Assembly (NCBI RefSeq): GCF_004569295.1
Contig: NZ_SPQC01000001.1
Span: 1 to 64,000 of the forward strand
Source: Rothia nasimurium
GTDB lineage: Bacteria; Actinomycetota; Actinomycetes; Actinomycetales; Micrococcaceae
Direction of reading: 5' to 3'
DNA: 64,000 nucleotides
Shown: positions 36,068-45,901 of the stretch, in pieces
Position numbering within the stretch: the first letter of the stretch is position 1
How the letters are laid out: the number at the start of each line of letters is the position of its first letter
Translations under genes and position numbers: made by a program
Notes under the pieces: model-generated
The model's input: only the letters and a program-made list of their open reading frames with translations
Databases searched by the model: none
What the model was told of the DNA's origin: nothing

Positions 36068-37192
36068 ATGCGTCTTAACAGTGAATCCCCGGCTAATGAG
36101 CGGTACCCCATCGCTATAGCCCACGATTACCTCACTCAACGTGGCGGCGCAGAACGGGTGGTGCTTGCTCTCCATAAGGCATTTCCTGAGGCTCCTATCT
36201 ATACGACCTTCTACGATCCCGAGAATACCTATCCTGAATTTAAAAATTCAACTATCATTGTTTCGCCCCTAAACAAGATAAGTATTTTTCGAAAAGATCA
36301 CCGCCTAGCGCTTCCTCTCCTTCCCTATTTTTCAGGGAAAATAAAAGTTCAGGCGGAAAAAGTAATCGTATCTACAACGGGATGGGCCCATGGGTTTGAC
36401 CTCCCCGATGCTAGTTTCATTTACTGCCACTCACCAGCTCGATGGATTTACTTGACGGATCAGTATATGGGGAGTCGCATCAATAAAAGCATCGCAAGGG
36501 TGTTTAAGGCTATGAGGCCATTCTTGCGCCAGTGGGACAGGAAAGCAGCGAGAAGGCACAAAAATTATGTAGCGAACTCGTCTACGATTCAACAGCGTAT
36601 TTTTGATGTATACGGTAGGCGAGTAGATATTATCTTCCCTCCCTACTCAATTGGAGAGCATGGGCGACAAGAACCTATTCCTGGGCTAGAGACTTTCATG
36701 GAAGACGGGTATTTCATGATTGTCTCTAGGCTTCTTCCCTATAAAAATGTGCAGCATGCAGTAGAAGCATTTGCTGGGATGAACGAAAAGCTGCTTGTTG
36801 TAGGAGCTGGTCCCATGGCAGATGAACTAAAAGCAATGAGTACTGACAATATTGCTTTTGCTCACAATATCTCGGATGAACAAATGCAGTATGCCTATGC
36901 AAATGCAAAAGCTTTACTAGCTGTATCGCATGAAGACTTTGGTATAACTCCCCTAGAAGGTGGAGCCTTTGGAAAACCTACGATTGCTCTTCGTGCCGGA
37001 GGGTTTCTCGACACTATCGTAGAGGGCCTGAATGGCACCTTTATCAAAACTCCTAGTGCCTGCGATATTAAGGAAGCCGTCGAGAAATTTAATTCTCAAG
37101 AGTTTTCAGCGGACAAAATTAAAAAACACGTTGAAAAATTTAGCGAAGAGCGATTCATTCGCGAGATTAAAGAGAAAATAGATAATTTATAG
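36068..37192 (+). CDS. GT4 family glycosyltransferase (mannosyl/rhamnosyl-type)
   Basis: A 374-residue GT-B protein. A-H-D-Y-L-T-Q-R-G-G-A-E-R at the N-terminus and Y-C-H-S-P-A-R-W are typical of WbaZ-like mannosyl- and rhamnosyltransferases; S-H-E-D-F-G-I-T-P-L-E-G-G-A-F-G is the donor-site EX7E segment. ATG 36068 is preferred over a longer overlapping start because GAAAGAG precedes it. Last gene of the plus-strand operon, convergent with pqqD. AT-rich. Confidence 0.89.
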   Translation: MRLNSESPANERYPIAIAHDYLTQRGGAERVVLALHKAFPEAPIYTTFYDPENTYPEFKNSTIIVSPLNKISIFRKDHRLALPLLPYFSGKIKVQAEKVIVSTTGWAHGFDLPDASFIYCHSPARWIYLTDQYMGSRINKSIARVFKAMRPFLRQWDRKAARRHKNYVANSSTIQQRIFDVYGRRVDIIFPPYSIGEHGRQEPIPGLETFMEDGYFMIVSRLLPYKNVQHAVEAFAGMNEKLLVVGAGPMADELKAMSTDNIAFAHNISDEQMQYAYANAKALLAVSHEDFGITPLEGGAFGKPTIALRAGGFLDTIVEGLNGTFIKTPSACDIKEAVEKFNSQEFSADKIKKHVEKFSEERFIREIKEKIDNL

Positions 37193-37232
37193 AAGTCTGA
37201 AGACAATAGGTATATCAGAGGTGAATAGCTTT

Positions 37233-37547
37233 TTAGACTCCTTCTTCTAATATAATAGCTTCTGAAACTTTTACTAGTCCCTGTGCTTTTAGATCATAAA
37301 GAAAATCTAGTACGCTCGCTGCAACAGTTTCTTTCGAGACCCCGTAGATTTCAGTTATCTCTAAAATTAGGTCTTCCGAAGTCGTTGGGTTTTCTAAAAT
37401 TTCCCATATCATGGCGCTAGAACCGTTGAGCACCGCAATATTTGAGGTCAGAAGATTAGCTACATATGAGGCATCATCTGTAGCGTCTTCGCTCTCAAAA
37501 CCCATGACAAAAGCAGTATGAGGGCATCTACTGTATACAGCACCCAC
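37233..37547 (-). CDS. PqqD-like protein (RiPP recognition element fold)
   Basis: A 104-residue protein of the PqqD family, winged-helix domains that bind peptides in RiPP systems. N-G-S-S-A-M-I-W-E-I-L and the pattern T-S-E-D-L-I-L-E-I-T-E-I-Y followed by V-L-D-F-L-Y-D-L-K-A-Q-G-L-V match the family core. The GTG start shares one base with the stop of the nucleotidyltransferase gene, so the two are translationally coupled. No radical SAM enzyme, peptidase or precursor peptide was seen near. Its client protein is unknown; such genes are also seen with polysaccharide loci in other bacteria. Confidence 0.8.
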   Translation of the reverse strand: MGAVYSRCPHTAFVMGFESEDATDDASYVANLLTSNIAVLNGSSAMIWEILENPTTSEDLILEITEIYGVSKETVAASVLDFLYDLKAQGLVKVSEAIILEEGV

Positions 37548-38401
37548 TATTTTCTCCCTAGACTCTGGGCAAGGCCCTTAAACCTACTAAAAAATTTCTC
37601 ACGAATTTCTTGCTGACTTGGAGCATGGCCAAGCTCCATAGCTAGATGGTCTTTGTTAACAAGGAAGATACTTGCGATGATCTTTGCTTTGTTCTGGAGA
37701 CCCTTTGCATGGGTAATACGAGCTTTCCACTGTACGTATTCTGGGGTGTCTTCTGAAACAGATTTCCAGAGTAGGTAATCCGGGTGATTCCGGTACTGAT
37801 CTAAAGTGCCTAGTGCCGCCGCGTATGCAAGATTAGCTTGGAGCTGAGGCACCCTAAGATCCATCTCTCCCCATTCTTCTGGAGTCAGAGTCTCACGTAA
37901 GTGCTCTATGTCTGGATTTTTCTCATGAGTGGAACGAGCTCCGTGAACAACCACTAGAATGCGGGAATCTACAACTGAAGGTAGGGAGCAAGGGTAGTTG
38001 GCAATATCTTTGCTACGGCGCTGCTTCCATAGAGTTTCAAAGGCGGAACCTTCTGCATCGCCAACACCAGGAAAATAGCGGTGGATATCTACTAACCCCC
38101 AAGAACCATGGTAAAGAGTCATAGCATGTTCAAAAATTGAACCTGTCTCAAAATGAGTAAGAATCTCCCACCCATCTGCTAGCACAAGTTCAATAAAACG
38201 TTCTAGATGTGATGGTCTGACGAGCAAATCGACATCTGTACTTTTGCGGCCGGGGCGATAAACCTCTTGGGCAAAGGCATAGCCTTTTATGTGCAGCAAA
38301 TCAATTCCGTTGCTATTAGCGAGATGCTGAAAATATGCATGGGATAGCTGAATACGAATAGCTAAGGGAACATCAAGATGCTGGGCATCGGGAGTACTCA
38401 T
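37547..38401 (-). CDS. Nucleotidyltransferase family protein (NTP_transf_5-like)
   Basis: A 284-residue protein. H-I-K-G-Y-A-F-A-Q-E-V-Y near 37-48 with S-T-D-V-D-L-L-V-R-P near 55-64 corresponds to the K-G and D-x-D metal motif of the uncharacterised NTP_transf_5 nucleotidyltransferases. H-G-S-W-G-L-V-D-I-H follows and is a conserved later element. Together with PqqD it forms a pair seen in polysaccharide and peptide-linked loci. It follows the tyrosine kinase gene on the same strand, separated by a hairpin. Substrate unknown; protein AMPylation or sugar activation are both possible. Confidence 0.8.
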   Translation of the reverse strand: MSTPDAQHLDVPLAIRIQLSHAYFQHLANSNGIDLLHIKGYAFAQEVYRPGRKSTDVDLLVRPSHLERFIELVLADGWEILTHFETGSIFEHAMTLYHGSWGLVDIHRYFPGVGDAEGSAFETLWKQRRSKDIANYPCSLPSVVDSRILVVVHGARSTHEKNPDIEHLRETLTPEEWGEMDLRVPQLQANLAYAAALGTLDQYRNHPDYLLWKSVSEDTPEYVQWKARITHAKGLQNKAKIIASIFLVNKDHLAMELGHAPSQQEIREKFFSRFKGLAQSLGRK

Positions 38402-38435
38402 AGGACCAACTCAATACAATAGTAGAAGATAAGTC

Positions 38436-38469
38436 TTATGCCAGCCTAACGTCAAGCAGGCTGGCATAA
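38436..38469 (-). terminator. Perfect 12-bp inverted repeat between the kinase and nucleotidyltransferase genes
   Basis: TTATGCCAGCCT and AGGCTGGCATAA pair perfectly around ten bases. There is only a weak T-run on the minus strand, and the downstream gene begins 35 bases later, so partial termination (attenuation) is as likely as full termination. Confidence 0.6.
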
Positions 38470-38495
38470 AACCAATATATGATGAAGCAAACAGC

Positions 38496-39914
38496 TTAGG
38501 CAGAAGCCTGGTTTTTCTTCTTTCTCTTTTTTGAGGTCTTCTTGCCCTTCTCCTCAGAACCGTAGTAACTGGTGTATGCACCAGTGGAGCTATAGGCAAA
38601 ACCGTAGTAGGAATTGCCTAATCCGGTGCGAGGTGCTCGGTTAATGACGACACCGAGAATACTGGCGCTTACTTTACGCAGATTACTGGTTGCTTCTGCA
38701 AGGTTTTCTTTACGAGTCTTTCCAACAGTTGCTACCAGTACCACGCCGTCAACAGCTGTGGAGAGAAGCGCAGCATCGGTTACGGGCAGCACCGGAGGCA
38801 CATCCACTACAACTGTAAACTCACCTGACAGCTCAGAGATAAGCTGATGCATTTTATCTGATCCGAGAAGTTCAGATGGGTTCGGAGGAATACGGCCTGC
38901 GGGCAGAATGAAGAGCTGGGTGTCTTCAAACTGACGGACTGCATCAGCTAACTCAACCTGCCCAGCAAGGACTTGAGTCAAACCAACTTTCGAATCAATC
39001 TTGAATTTCTTCGCAATGGTAGGACGGCGTAGGTCAGCATCGATGATGATGACAGGTGCCCCAGCGTCAGCAAGCGCCCTGGCAATAGAGGTTGAAACTG
39101 TTGACTTACCTTCACCAGGCTCTGCGGAAGTAACGATGAGTGATTTCGGCGGGTTATCAACATTAACGAACCGGAGATTGGTGCGCATCTGACGAATAGA
39201 TTCCTGTGCGGTATGATCACTGCCAGTTCGAAGAATATTTTCTTCTGTGAGCTCTTCAGATATGGGGAGTACACCTAGTACACCTGAATCGGTTGCCTTG
39301 GTTGCATCATCGCGTGTACGGAGCTTCGTATCAACAGTGCGACGCAACAGAACAGCGGCTAAGACGAGTGCTAACCCGCCACCGGCTCCCATCAAAACAA
39401 GCTTTTTGGTATCTGGGCTTACGGGAGACTGGTTCAATGTAGCATCTTCGAGAGGGATGACCCGAACAGCGCTGGAGCCGTCAAGATCATTTGCGACCTT
39501 TGCTACAGCCTCGAGAGAGCTATTCGCCAAAGCCTGGGAAGCTTCAGGAGATGAGGCGGTTGCAGAAACATTAATCAGTGCAGAATTCGAATCAACTGTT
39601 GCTGACAGACTGCCCTGAATTTGTCCGCGAGTGAGATTGAGTTCTGGGTTGGCCGCGATAATCTCATCGGCAACAGCTCCACTGTTAACCAGCGCAAGAT
39701 AAGCGGCTGCTTTTTCCTTGGCGGCAGTTGACCCTGAAATAACATCTCCGATGCCGGCTCCGTCCCCTACGGTTACGTAACCGGTGGAAGAAGAAGCATA
39801 AACTCGTGGCTGGAACAAGGAATAGCCAAAACCAAGTAGAGCGCCTAAAACAAGACCTATCAGCAGAAGCTTTAGGTTAGCGCGTAGCATTCTCACGAAA
39901 TCAAGTATGGTCAT
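38496..39914 (-). CDS. Wzz-type chain-length regulator fused to bacterial tyrosine kinase
   Basis: Controls polymer length and export by cycles of tyrosine autophosphorylation. The 472-residue protein joins a Wzz domain (membrane helices about 15-33 and 171-191 around an outside loop) to a cytoplasmic BY-kinase. Walker A is A-E-P-G-E-G-K-S-T at 264-272, Walker A' is I-D-A-D-L-R-R-P at 291-298, and V-V-V-D-V-P-P marks Walker B. The C-terminus has tyrosines at 436, 437, 441, 447, 450 and 451 and then a Lys-rich tail. First gene of a minus-strand operon with a nucleotidyltransferase and PqqD. The phosphatase at 20.6 kb is a candidate partner. Confidence 0.93.
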   Translation of the reverse strand: MTILDFVRMLRANLKLLLIGLVLGALLGFGYSLFQPRVYASSSTGYVTVGDGAGIGDVISGSTAAKEKAAAYLALVNSGAVADEIIAANPELNLTRGQIQGSLSATVDSNSALINVSATASSPEASQALANSSLEAVAKVANDLDGSSAVRVIPLEDATLNQSPVSPDTKKLVLMGAGGGLALVLAAVLLRRTVDTKLRTRDDATKATDSGVLGVLPISEELTEENILRTGSDHTAQESIRQMRTNLRFVNVDNPPKSLIVTSAEPGEGKSTVSTSIARALADAGAPVIIIDADLRRPTIAKKFKIDSKVGLTQVLAGQVELADAVRQFEDTQLFILPAGRIPPNPSELLGSDKMHQLISELSGEFTVVVDVPPVLPVTDAALLSTAVDGVVLVATVGKTRKENLAEATSNLRKVSASILGVVINRAPRTGLGNSYYGFAYSSTGAYTSYYGSEEKGKKTSKKRKKKNQASA

Positions 39915-39975
39915 GGGAGCCTTAAAGACATAGTGGTGTAGTGTACTTAGGGTTCGGGCAAGAACCCCAGAAATA

Positions 39976-40004
39976 ATTCTAACAGCGTATAGACCCTACA
40001 AAAA
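39976..40004 (-). promoter_or_regulatory. Possible promoter of the kinase-nucleotidyltransferase-pqqD operon
   Basis: On the minus strand TAGAAT (39976-39981) lies 17 bases after a weak -35, TTTTTG (39999-40004). A GGGTTC/GAACCC hairpin at 39950-39967 falls in the leader. Confidence 0.4.
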
Positions 40005-40059
40005 CGGAAATGGATATACAAGAGACTCATGACTAGCCCGTAGCTATCTGTCTGGCTCT

Positions 40060-40920
40060 TTATTTTATAAGGCGCATCAGGTACTTGCCGTACCCGCTTT
40101 TGAGGAGAGGCTGAGCAAGCTGCTCAAGACGCGCGTCGTCAATCCAACCCATACGCCAGCTAATTTCCTCTGGGGAACCGATAGACAGTCCCTGACGAGC
40201 TTGCACGGTACGGATAAAGCTGGTGGCATCTGCTAAGGAATCAAAAGTTCCGGTATCTAGCCAGGCGGTTCCGCGAGGAAGAACTTCTACTCGGAGCTTT
40301 CCTTGCTCAAGATAGACACGGTTAAGGTCAGTAATTTCAAGCTCTCCACGCGCTGAAGGCTTAATACTCTTCGCATATTCGACTACGTTGTTATCGTAGA
40401 AATAAAGACCGGGGATTGCGTAATCACTCTTAGGGACTGCAGGCTTTTCTTCGATGGAGAGAGCTTTGAAATTATCATCGAACTCTACTACGCCGTAGGA
40501 CGTGGAATCGGCAACTCGGTAGCCAAAAACTGCGGCTCCATCTACGTCATTATATTTACGGAGCTGGTTTCCGAGGCCCGGGCCATAAAAAATGTTATCG
40601 CCCAATACTAGAGCTGCGGAGTCGTTCCCAATATGCTCTTCACCCAAAATGAAAGCTTGCGCTAACCCGTCAGGGGAGGGCTGCACCTGATAGCTGAAGT
40701 TAACTCCGAACTGAGAGCCGTCGCCTAAAAGGCGCTGGAACTGCTTCTGGTCCTGGGGCGTGGTAATTATCAGAATATCCTGAATCCCCGAGAGCATAAG
40801 AGTTGAGATGGGGTAATAAATCATCGGTTTGTCGTAAACCGGGGTCAGTTGTTTGCTGATGCCGAGCGTGATGGGGTGGAGGCGTGAGCCAGTACCACCT
40901 GCGAGTAAAATTCCCTTCAT
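40060..40920 (-). CDS. rmlA: Glucose-1-phosphate thymidylyltransferase
   Basis: First step to dTDP-L-rhamnose. The 286-residue product has [14 protein letters not shown] at the N-terminus and G-D-N-I-F-Y-G in the middle, both nucleotidyltransferase signatures, followed by E-E-K-P. ATG 40920 is usual for the family; GGGAG stands only one base before it, so the ribosome-binding site is poorly placed and an ATG nine codons upstream cannot be excluded. It is transcribed divergently from rmlB. Confidence 0.95.
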   Translation of the reverse strand: MKGILLAGGTGSRLHPITLGISKQLTPVYDKPMIYYPISTLMLSGIQDILIITTPQDQKQFQRLLGDGSQFGVNFSYQVQPSPDGLAQAFILGEEHIGNDSAALVLGDNIFYGPGLGNQLRKYNDVDGAAVFGYRVADSTSYGVVEFDDNFKALSIEEKPAVPKSDYAIPGLYFYDNNVVEYAKSIKPSARGELEITDLNRVYLEQGKLRVEVLPRGTAWLDTGTFDSLADATSFIRTVQARQGLSIGSPEEISWRMGWIDDARLEQLAQPLLKSGYGKYLMRLIK

Positions 40921-40982
40921 GCTCCCATTCTGGCATGAACACCACATTGTTAGGAGCTACCAGAAACCCAAAACCAGGGTGA

Positions 40983-42001
<1,019 letters not shown>

Positions 42002-42002
<1 letters not shown>

Positions 42003-43417
42003 TGCCTAAAGAGTTAGCCGTCCGTACAACGGAGATTCCGGGTCTGCTCGTTATCGATATTCCTCAGCACGGTGATAACCGCGGCTGGTTTAAGGAAAAC
42101 TGGCAGCGCGAGAAAATGATTGCTGCGGGGCTGCCGGATTTCGGCCCCGTGCAGAACAACATTTCCTTTAACGCAACAGCAGGTACTACCCGCGGCATCC
42201 ATGCGGAACCTTGGGACAAGTACGTCTCGGTAGCTACCGGTCGTATTTTTGGTGCCTGGGTCGATCTGCGTGCCGGTAAGTCCTTTGGCAAGACCGTCAC
42301 TGTAGAGCTTGGCCCTGATACCGCTGTTTTTGTTCCCCGAGGGGTAGGCAACTCTTTCCAGACCCTGGAGGACAACACCGCCTACACCTATCTGGTGAAT
42401 GACCACTGGTCAGCAGACGCCCAGGGGGAGTATTCCTTCCTTAACCTTGCAGATGAGACAGTAGCAATTGAATGGCCGATTTCTCTGGACCAGGCAGAGC
42501 TCTCTGAGAAGGACAAGAACCACCCCCGGCTTTCTGAGGTAGAGCCCCTTGCTCCTGCCTCCCTGCTGGTGGTTGGCGCTAACGGGCAGTTGGGGCGTGA
42601 GCTGGTCAAGCAGCTTGAAGCGTCTGGTACCCCCTATATTGCTGCGACTCGCGCGGAACTTGACCTGGCGCGTCCTGAGAGCTGGGCTTCTGCCTATCGC
42701 TGGCGTTCGCTACGCGGCATCATCAACGCGGCAGCCTACACCGCGGTTGATCAGGCTGAGACTCCCGAAGGGCGCACGGACGCCTGGGCCGCCAATGCGA
42801 GTGGCGTTGCGGCTTTGGCCAGGGCGGCGGACGAAGCCAGTATCCCTCTGGTACACGTTTCTACCGATTACGTTTTTGATGGCTCTTTGCCCTTAGGCGA
42901 AGAGTATGCAGAGGACGCCCCGCTGGCACCTCTCGGGGTGTACGGCCAGTCAAAGGCTGCCGGTGAGATAGCCGTGCGTTCAGTGCGACGCCACTATATT
43001 GTGCGTACTTCCTGGGTTATGGGCGACGGTAAGAACTTTATTGAAATTATGAAGTCGCTGGCTGAACGCGGAGTGAACCCCACAGTGGTGAACGACCAGT
43101 ACGGTCGCCCCACTTTCACCGAGGACCTTGCTGGAGCGATGCTGCACCTCGTAGAGAACAGCTGTGAGTTTGGTACTTACCATGTTTCCAACTCGGGCGA
43201 AGTCGTGACTTGGGCTGACCTTGCCAAAGCGGTATTTGAGGCTACAGGGCATTCCGCAGACCGGGTAACTCCTGTGACGACAGCTGAATATTTTGCGAGT
43301 GCTGAATATTTTGCGATGCGTCCAAATAATTCCTCGTTGAAACTCAATAAAATAATTGATTCAGGATTTACACCCAGAAATCATGTAGATGCACTAAATT
43401 CCTATATTAGGCGGTAA
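42002..43417 (+). CDS. rmlCD: Fused dTDP-4-dehydrorhamnose 3,5-epimerase / reductase
   Basis: One 471-residue chain carries the last two rhamnose steps. RmlC cupin, about 1-180, keeps R-G-I-H at 64-67, but the usual G-F-A-H-G-F stretch reads G-V-G-N-S-F at 114-119. RmlD, about 186-471, begins with the NAD(P) loop G-A-N-G-Q-L-G at 192-198. A 16-base sequence is repeated with 18-base period at 43283-43316, duplicating A-E-Y-F-A near residue 428, and the last 100 bases become abruptly AT-rich. Such fusions occur in other Gram-positives. With rmlA and rmlB the dTDP-L-rhamnose pathway is complete. Confidence 0.93.
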
Positions 43418-43454
43418 CCTTATAAAAAACATTTCTTTCTAGAAAGGTATTTAA

Positions 43455-44235
43455 GTGCATATTGTTGTTGTGGACCCTTCGCCTATCTACTAAGATGGTG
43501 GGCAATACTTTCTCCCAGAGAGAAGCTATCTGGGATATTTTGCATATAAAAAATATCTGCATATAATTTTCTGGAAAGTCTTGAAGAAACTGCAGTAGTG
43601 CTATCTCTCTTGAAGCCTGATTCATACGTGCTTGCTGAGCTGTCCCATAGGCTTGTATATCTTATTGAGTTTACGCCCTCAATTCGCCGTGATATTCAGT
43701 TTGCCGCCCCTGGCTTAAGTTTCCTTGATCGGATAAGAGTTAACCTGGAGCTGGTGCGTCAGTATATTGAAGAAGTGAAAATTATTAAGAAGTCTGCTGG
43801 CGTTCAATTTAATGGGCCAGCGGCGGCTTCTAGATATTCAAAATTTACTAAAAATTCAATTACTTTCTTTGATCATAGAGTTTCTGAGCTCCCAGAAAGA
43901 AATGCTATATTTAAGAGGGATTGAGATGGGTTTTCAGTTGCTTTCTCGGGGCGCTTAAGCGTGATGAAGGGGGGCGGATTATATTGCTGATATCTCTAGT
44001 AAATTATATGATATAAACCCAAAACTATCTTGCGGCTCAGGGGTTGGGGTGGACGGTTTCAAGAGGGGACACTCAGAAGCTAGTGAGCGAAATTGTTAGA
44101 CTTGCAGGTCACCCTGGGGAAATTGTGGATAGATCGAAATCGGCTATCGACTTCATGTCGAGCATTTTGTATGACCAGACGGTTGCTCGCCGTATGAATC
44201 ATCTGATTGCTATTGCTCAAGAATCAAAAATCTAG
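43455..44235 (+). pseudogene. Decayed GT4 glycosyltransferase
   Basis: A GTG at 43455, preceded by GAAAGG, opens a start like M-H-I-V-V-V-D-P-S-P, which hits a stop within 13 codons. In other frames the sequence resumes with S-Q-R-E-A-I, then about 43560-43923 with E-F-T-P-S-I-R-R-D-I and Q-F-N-G-P-A-A (acceptor-domain language), a G-tract frameshift near 43970 around F-S-G-R-L-S-V-M-K-G, A-D-Y-I-A-D-I-S beyond it, and a C-terminal piece at 44044-44235 (G-W-T-V-S-R-G-D). The middle is much shorter than an intact enzyme, so at least one deletion and several frameshifts occurred. It cannot encode a working enzyme. Confidence 0.85.
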
Positions 44236-44246
44236 CGCTAGCCATG

Positions 44247-44274
44247 TTTTCTGTCTGTACTTTTGCTGTATAAT
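44247..44274 (+). promoter_or_regulatory. Predicted promoter for rplY
   Basis: TATAAT at 44269-44274 is a perfect -10; TTTTCT at 44247-44252 is a modest -35 at 16 bases. Transcription would start near 44282, leaving a leader of about 160 bases. Confidence 0.5.
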
Positions 44275-44279
44275 TTGTA

Positions 44280-44420
44280 GAAGGCTCTATTTGTGGAGCC
44301 AAAAGCCAAGGCAGTGGAATGCTGGTGGGAAACCCCGGTAGGTCCGGAACTGACGGTGGCTGGTTAGAAAGCGATTTCTGGCGCCAGTTCACTACACCAC
44401 TTGGCGCATCGACAACTAAC
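44280..44420 (+). ncRNA. Structured leader or small RNA upstream of rplY
   Basis: Contains the hairpin GGCTCTA-TTTG-TGGAGCC at 44283-44300, then GGAA, a GGTG followed by GGAAACC, then AGGTCCGG and GGAACTGACGG, and a later AGAAA-GCGA-TTTCT hairpin with TGGCGCCA. The order GGAA, GGTG, GAAACC, CCGGAACTG resembles the core of cobalamin riboswitches, but key positions are uncertain. A leader controlling the ribosomal protein is an equal alternative. Confidence 0.35.
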
Positions 44421-44439
44421 CATAGAAAGGATGGCCCTC

Positions 44440-45063
44440 ATGTCAGAGACCATCAAGATTTCCGCAACCGTTCGCACCGACTTCGGTAAGGGCTACGCCC
44501 GCCGCATCCGTATGGCCGGCGACATTCCCGCCGTCATCTACGGCCACGGCGAAGAGCCCAAGCACGTCGTACTGCCCGGTCACGCAACCACCCTGGCAGC
44601 CCGCGTCCCCAACGCAATCCTCGACCTCGACATCGAAGGTGACTCACACCTGGCCATGATCAAGGACATCCAGCGCCACCCCATCCGCCCCGAACTGCAG
44701 CATATCGACCTGCTGACCGTTAAGCGTGGCGAGCGCGTTGAAATCGAGGTTCCTGTACACGTTGAAGGCGAGCCCGCCGTTGGCGCCGTTGCAAACCAGG
44801 AAGAAACCGTACTGCTCGTTGAGGCAGACGCCCTGAAGGCCCCCGAAGTTCTGGTTGTTAACATCGAAGGCCGCGAAGCAGGTGCCCACGTTCACGCTTC
44901 CGACGTTGAACTGCCCGCCGACGTAACCCTCGTAGCAGACGCAGAACTGCTGGTTGTCAACATCTCCGAGCCCGCTGAACTCGACGTACCCGAGGTTGGC
45001 GAAGAAGGCGAAAACGCTCCTGAGGGCGCAGAAGCTGACGCCCAGGTAGACGAAGCTAAGTAA
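44440..45063 (+). CDS. rplY: 50S ribosomal protein L25 (CTC form)
   Basis: Binds 5S rRNA. The 207-residue product has the L25 domain (about 1-95, with [13 protein letters not shown] and I-Y-G-H-G) and the TL5/CTC C-terminal beta domain with an acidic tail. ATG 44440 gives the standard start; AGAAAGG is nine bases before it. It normally follows prs but is separated here by the island. A terminator follows, then pth. Confidence 0.95.
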   Translation: MSETIKISATVRTDFGKGYARRIRMAGDIPAVIYGHGEEPKHVVLPGHATTLAARVPNAILDLDIEGDSHLAMIKDIQRHPIRPELQHIDLLTVKRGERVEIEVPVHVEGEPAVGAVANQEETVLLVEADALKAPEVLVVNIEGREAGAHVHASDVELPADVTLVADAELLVVNISEPAELDVPEVGEEGENAPEGAEADAQVDEAK

Positions 45064-45089
45064 GCTCTATAGCTAGCTCACCTTTTTGT

Positions 45090-45130
45090 AAGGCCCGTAC
45101 CGTAGTTAACGACGGTGCGGGCCTTCTCTT
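45090..45130 (+). terminator. Terminator after rplY
   Basis: AAGGCCCGTACCGT pairs with ACGGTGCGGGCCTT (one mismatch) around AGTTAACG and is followed by CTCTT. Confidence 0.85.
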
Positions 45131-45188
45131 AACTCGATACACTCTTTGTATGCTTACCGCATTCTTGCGTCCTAGGAGAAGCGAAAAT

Positions 45189-45773
45189 ATGTCAGATGCA
45201 TGGCTGATTGTAGGTCTAGGCAACCCCGGCCCCGAGTACGCAGCAACCCGTCACAACATCGGGCAGATGGTGCTCGATGAGCTCGCAAACACTGTGGGCG
45301 GTAATTTCAAGAAGCACAGTAAGACACGAGCCCAGGTGCTCGAAGGACGCCTCGGCGTAGGGGGTGCGAAAGTTGTGCTAGCTAAGCCCCTGACCTATAT
45401 GAACGTATCGGGTGGCCCGGTGTCTGCGCTGGCTCAGTTCTACGGTATTGACCCTGAAAAGATCATCGTGGTGCACGATGAGCTCGACATCCCCTTTGAT
45501 TCCATCAAACTAAAAATCGGTGGGGGAGAGGGCGGCCACAATGGCCTGCGCGATATTACTAAGGCTCTGGGCACCAAGAACTATTACCGGGTTCGTACCG
45601 GTATTGGCCGCCCTCCTGGCCAGATGCAGACCGCAGATTTTGTGCTGAAGCCTTTTACCACCGCGGAGAAGAAGGACTTGCCCTTCCTCATTTCTAATGC
45701 AGCTGACGCTACGGAGACGCTGATTAAAGAGGGCCTGCTGGCTGCCCAGCAGCGCTACCACGCAGCTTCCTAA
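45189..45773 (+). CDS. pth: Peptidyl-tRNA hydrolase
   Basis: Releases tRNA from peptidyl-tRNA dropped by stalled ribosomes. The 194-residue product has [10 protein letters not shown]-x-x-T-R-H-N-I-G with the catalytic H, and H-D-E-L-D-I-P with [13 protein letters not shown], all Pth signatures. ATG 45189 is chosen because AGGAGA precedes it; a longer frame starts 13 codons upstream. Usually followed by mfd, which is 14.5 kb away here. Confidence 0.96.
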   Translation: MSDAWLIVGLGNPGPEYAATRHNIGQMVLDELANTVGGNFKKHSKTRAQVLEGRLGVGGAKVVLAKPLTYMNVSGGPVSALAQFYGIDPEKIIVVHDELDIPFDSIKLKIGGGEGGHNGLRDITKALGTKNYYRVRTGIGRPPGQMQTADFVLKPFTTAEKKDLPFLISNAADATETLIKEGLLAAQQRYHAAS

Positions 45774-45901
45774 GAGTGGCCAAGGCTGCTGACTGGGAGG
45801 AAAGCCGTATAGCGTAGCCTAACTACCAATTCCGCCCGGCAGGGAATAGGCTAGAAAAACATGCCGTTATACCAGGCGTACCCAACGGAAAGGCAAAGAC
45901 A

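Noticed and set aside
44310-44370. Similarity of AGGTCCGGAA upstream of rplY to the signal recognition particle RNA core
   Set aside because: After GGAA the sequence reads CTGACGG rather than GGAAGCAG, so the tetraloop stem cannot close and the asymmetric loop is missing.
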